From: DASVXQ01 sp046727955
GTDB lineage: Bacteria; Actinomycetota; CALGFH01
Assembly: GCA_046727955.1 (NCBI GenBank)
Contig: JBKPDO010000212.1
Span: 1-7,944 of the forward strand
Direction of reading: 5' to 3'
Length of the DNA stretch: 7,944 bases
The notes below the pieces were generated by a model. The model ran no database searches, was not told where the DNA came from, and saw only the letters and a program-made list of their open reading frames with translations. Both the position numbers and the translations under genes were made by a program. This document shows, one piece after another, positions 5,878 to 7,944 of this stretch. How positions within the stretch are numbered: position 1 is the first letter of the stretch; every line of letters starts with the position of its first letter.

Positions 5878-5894
5878 CCGAAGGGTGCGCAAAC
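5877..5894 (+). repeat. Left terminal inverted repeat of the IS
   Basis: CCCGAAGGGTGCGCAAAC. The reverse complement of 7054-7071 matches it at all positions except the fifth. It ends 4 bases past the transposase stop codon. Confidence 0.8.
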
Positions 5895-5898
5895 GCGT

Positions 5899-6972
5899 TC
5901 ATGCAGGTCGCCGGTACTCGTGGAGCAGGCCACCGAGCAGGTCTCGTCGATGCACACTGCCTTGGCGATCCTCCCCGACGACAGTCAGTTCGGTGGCGGG
6001 ATGTGGTGCTTGGAGCTGGAGCGCTCGGTGTGCCCGGTGCCGGTTGTAGTGCTCGACGTAGACTCGCAGGACCCGCTCCAATGGGCCTCGCCCAACGATG
6101 AGCAGCCAGTCCAGGCACTCAGCGCGGACCGTGCGGATCCATCGCTCCGCGTAGGCGTTCGCGTTGGGCGCCTGCACCGGCGTGACCAACACCTCGGCGC
6201 CCTCCGAACGAAACACGTCATCGAACCCGCGGCAGAACTTCGCGTCCCGATCGCGGATGAGGAAGCGCACCTGGCGTCCTCGTTCTTCCAGGATCAGCAG
6301 CAGGTTGCGGGCCTGCTGGGTGATCCAAGCAGCGTTGGGGTTGGCGGTCACACCGACGAGGTGGACACGGCGGGTGTCCAGTTCGATGACGAACAGGACA
6401 TACAGCCGCCGCAGCCAGATGGTGTCGACGGTAAAGAAGTCACAGGCGATGATTTCGGCGGCTTGCTGGCGCAGGAACGCCCGCCACGTCGTGGTTGCTC
6501 GCCGTGGTGCCGGGTCCAGCCCGTGGCGGCGCAGCGTGGTGCGGATCGCGGTCGCCGAGACCTGCATGCCAAGCTGTTGGAGTTCGCCCTTGATCCGCTG
6601 GTACCCCCAGCGAGGGTTCTCCCTGGCCAGGCGGACGATCAACTGCTGGAGGTCCTGGTCCAACGGAGGTCGTCCCCCTCCGCGATGTGGGTAGGTCCAT
6701 GCGCCGACGACGAGGCGCCGGTGCCAGCGCAGCAGCGTCTCGGGCTTCACCAGGAAGCACGACCAGCGGGAGCGGGGCAGCGCCCGGCTGAGCGCTGCGA
6801 GCAGGGCACGGTCGGCGGGCTCGAGCGTGGGACGTGGGATGTGACGGCGCAGGACAGTGATCTGGTGGCGGAGCACCAAGATCTCCAGATCCTTTGCGGC
6901 CTGGCCGCGGACCACCAGCACCAGTAGTTGGATCGAGCGACAGAGCACGAGGTAGGCGAGCTTCGACAGCAC
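5899..6972 (-). CDS. DDE (rve/integrase-core) transposase
   Basis: The protein has 357 residues and is intact. The N-terminal 1-130 region holds the family's DNA-binding block: LEILVLRHQITVLRRH (29-44), DRALLAALSRALPR (54-67), ETLLRWHRRLV (78-88), GRPPL (100-104) and ENPRWGYQRIKGEL (118-131). The catalytic core runs from about 172 to 315. D178 lies in IIACDFFTVDT, D241 in LIRDRDAKF and E276 in NANAYAERWIRTVRAECLDW, giving a DX34E spacing for the last pair. The C-terminus ends DLLGGLLHEYRRPA, the usual ending of the family. The GTG start at 6972 follows a CGGAGG site 7 bases upstream. All catalytic residues are present, so it could be active. A shorter, broken relative lies at 2880-3302. Confidence 0.92.
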   Translation of the reverse strand: MLSKLAYLVLCRSIQLLVLVVRGQAAKDLEILVLRHQITVLRRHIPRPTLEPADRALLAALSRALPRSRWSCFLVKPETLLRWHRRLVVGAWTYPHRGGGRPPLDQDLQQLIVRLARENPRWGYQRIKGELQQLGMQVSATAIRTTLRRHGLDPAPRRATTTWRAFLRQQAAEIIACDFFTVDTIWLRRLYVLFVIELDTRRVHLVGVTANPNAAWITQQARNLLLILEERGRQVRFLIRDRDAKFCRGFDDVFRSEGAEVLVTPVQAPNANAYAERWIRTVRAECLDWLLIVGRGPLERVLRVYVEHYNRHRAHRALQLQAPHPATELTVVGEDRQGSVHRRDLLGGLLHEYRRPA

Positions 6973-7002
6973 AACAAGCCTCCGAGACGGTCAGTGGAGG
7001 CG

Positions 7003-7398
7003 TCACACTACCTCGCCTGGTCGAGCGAACTGGCAGCTCAGAAGCCATATCGGGTTTGCGCACCCTACGGGCGAGGGCTGGCCGCCATTGGGCAGGTACT
7101 GCCGGCAGGCTGGCTGCGCTGCCTTGAACTTCGGGCTGTTCTGCTCGGCGCGGGTCGGGAGCCGCTGGACGATGTTGTCCCCGCTGAACTGCGGGTCGGG
7201 CAGGTCGATGCCGTGCTGGCGCATGCACCTGGCGAAGTTGAGCGCCGCCTGCCGGTCGTCGTGGCTGCCGCCGGCGTTGGTGGTGGCGGTGGGCTGCTTC
7301 GAGCCGTTGAGGCTGGCCACCCCACTGGACTTGCCACCGCCGCCGCAGGCCGCCACGGCCAGCGCCACGGCCAGCAGCAGGCCCAGCACGAGCCCCAT
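7003..7398 (-). CDS. Lipoprotein truncated by the IS, with IS-encoded tail
   Basis: This is a 131-residue product. The signal is MGLVLGLLLAVALAVAAC, with the lipobox at VAAC and the lipidated Cys18 followed by GGGG. A Ser/Gly/Thr linker follows, then the conserved block LNFARCMRQHGIDLPDPQF (53-71) and FKAAQPACRQYLP (91-103) with Cys58 and Cys98, probably a disulfide. Actinobacterial lipoproteins with FAxCMRxHGxxxPDP and ACxxYLP motifs are common and, as I recall, often sit near HlyD/MacB-type efflux genes. Native sequence ends at residue 109. Residues 110-131 (PVGCANPIW onward) are translated from the IS terminal repeat and its interior. The ATG at 7398 is preceded by GGGGGAGG, and an upstream in-frame start at 7437 is less likely. 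The product may still be exported and anchored outside the membrane. Confidence 0.75.
   Translation of the reverse strand: MGLVLGLLLAVALAVAACGGGGKSSGVASLNGSKQPTATTNAGGSHDDRQAALNFARCMRQHGIDLPDPQFSGDNIVQRLPTRAEQNSPKFKAAQPACRQYLPNGGQPSPVGCANPIWLLSCQFARPGEVV
7054..7071 (-). repeat. Right terminal inverted repeat of the IS
   Basis: Read on the minus strand it is CCCGTAGGGTGCGCAAAC, one mismatch from the left end. It falls in the lipoprotein reading frame and encodes PVGCAN there. Confidence 0.8.
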
Positions 7399-7496
7399 CC
7401 TGCCTCCCCCATGGCACCCGAGGTGATGCGAGGCCAAGCATGCGGCGCAAGGTCACGACGCGGAGAGGCGTTCCGACACGGTCTGGTCAGGAAGGA

Positions 7497-7934
7497 TCAC
7501 GGACCGGTGCTGGTGGTCGGGCCCGTCGTGCTGGTGGGAGGGGAGGTCGTCGAGGTGGTCGCCGGGCCGGTGGTCGTGGTGGTGCGGCGCGGCCCGGTGG
7601 TCGGGGGCGTGGTCGTGGTGCCGGGCATGGTCGTGGTCGTCGGGGCCATGCCGGTGGTCACGGTGCTGCTCAGGACGGGGAAGGCCGGGCCGGCGCCGAG
7701 CCGCGTGGTCGAGGTCGGCAGGCCGCCCGACTGCCCGGGCGCCGTGCTCGGGAAGGTCTGCACGGTGTCGGCGACGCCCCCCGCGGTGGTGGTCACCAGG
7801 CAGCTCGCCGCGCGGCCGCAGGACAAGGACTGGCCCACCTGGTCGGCCATGGTCAGCGCGGCGGCCGTGCCGACGGCGGCCGCGACCACACAGCCGGCGA
7901 GCAGCCAGCGGCGCCGCGCGGCGAAGGCGACCAC
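7497..7934 (-). CDS. Thr/Pro-rich membrane-anchored or secreted protein (5' end unresolved)
   Basis: About 145 residues. RRRWLLAGCVVAAAVGTAAAL (8-28) is a signal peptide or N-terminal anchor with a basic lead. Next is a short region with two cysteines (LSCGRAASCL, about 37-46). The last 55 residues or so are an extended Thr/Pro/Ser/Gly tail typical of actinobacterial wall-side linkers, probably glycosylated if the host has mannosyltransferases (inference). The frame is still open at the right edge. The GTG at 7934 has no clear ribosome site in the few bases visible, so the true start may lie beyond the window. It precedes the lipoprotein on the same strand by about 98 bases and may share its operon. 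No family is recognised. Confidence 0.6.
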   Translation of the reverse strand: MVAFAARRRWLLAGCVVAAAVGTAAALTMADQVGQSLSCGRAASCLVTTTAGGVADTVQTFPSTAPGQSGGLPTSTTRLGAGPAFPVLSSTVTTGMAPTTTTMPGTTTTPPTTGPRRTTTTTGPATTSTTSPPTSTTGPTTSTGP

Positions 7935-7944
7935 CGTGGGGAGC

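Larger units (their letters stand above)
5877..7071 (-). mobile_element. Complete insertion sequence with one DDE transposase
   Basis: The element is 1195 bases, bounded by inverted repeats at 5877-5894 and 7054-7071 that match at 17 of 18 positions. It contains one transposase gene on the minus strand that fills nearly all of it, with 82 bases before and 4 bases after it inside the repeats. No direct target repeat was found at the ends: 'cc' lies outside the left end and 'cg' outside the right. The flanks are two truncated, unrelated genes. The boundaries agree independently with where homology of both neighbours stops. I do not name the IS family; the transposase belongs to the integrase-core (rve) superfamily related to IS3/IS481 types. 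Confidence 0.8.

Noticed and set aside
5722..6927. A 401-codon open frame on the plus strand, the longest in the window
   Set aside because: It lies antisense to the transposase, whose catalytic motifs are unmistakable. It has no ribosome site and no recognisable domain, and its length follows from GC-rich antisense codon bias.
5877..7071. Possible 2-8 bp target-site duplication at the IS ends
   Set aside because: The bases flanking 5877 and 7071 were compared in several boundary registers and none gave a direct repeat longer than one base.
7500..7690. Repetitive GGTGGTCGTGG-like DNA, considered as a CRISPR array or minisatellite
   Set aside because: There are no regular repeats with unique spacers. 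The pattern is the codon signature of the Thr/Pro-rich protein tail.
1..7944. tRNA, rRNA, riboswitch or toxin-antitoxin genes
   Set aside because: I looked for cloverleaf-like and known leader patterns and for small paired genes, and saw nothing that could be supported.

Overview
The window is very GC-rich (roughly 70%, by eye). It has strong GGAGG-type ribosome binding sites, GTG starts and actinobacterial-looking promoters. The protein families are ones common in high-GC Actinobacteria: Raf-kinase-inhibitor-like PEBP, a Pat-type GNAT, PhoU, a Tat-exported hypothetical, a C-x(39)-C lipoprotein and a Thr/Pro-rich wall-side protein. I read it as a chromosomal accessory region of an actinobacterium, perhaps a deep-branching or uncultured lineage, that is being eroded by insertion sequences. 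The lineage is inference.

Layout. Positions 1-88 hold the 3' tail of an unidentified gene. A gene-poor stretch follows to about 517. From 518 to 1330 a plus-strand unit runs from a promoter whose spacer carries a 19-base palindrome through a small two-helix membrane protein (579-833) to a PEBP-family protein (878-1330). From 1510 to about 1976 lies a wrecked IS6-family transposase. It changes frame five times and has a stop beside its first catalytic Asp. At 2050-2767 is a GNAT acetyltransferase broken by one extra base, behind a good promoter that suggests a leaderless GTG start.

From 2880 to 3919 the minus strand carries two decayed genes. One is a transposase remnant that lost its whole DDE core but kept both ends. 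The other is an upstream coiled-coil/HTH protein with two frame changes. At 4073-4651 an intact Tat-secreted protein stands alone. From 4875 to about 5550 there is a PhoU relic, with several frame changes and the first helical half missing, preceded by a short PspC-like fragment. At 5692-5877 is the 3' half of a universal-stress-like gene.

From 5877 to 7071 there is a complete, apparently intact insertion sequence of 1195 bases. Its inverted repeats are 18 bases long (17/18 match) and it carries one 357-residue DDE transposase. It sits between two truncated genes: the stress-protein relic has lost its 5' end on one side, and a lipoprotein (7003-7398) has lost its 3' end on the other and now ends on 22 codons of IS sequence. 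No target duplication is visible, so a deletion or rearrangement next to the IS is likely. The window closes with a Thr/Pro-rich membrane-anchored protein (7497-7934), probably co-transcribed with the lipoprotein.

The most striking theme is the density of small indels between about 1510 and 5880. Five genes are affected, while genes on either side and the Tat protein inside the tract are clean. This is either a real pseudogene graveyard around mobile elements or local sequence error; read-level data would decide. I saw no RNA gene, CRISPR array or convincing new defence or metabolic system.
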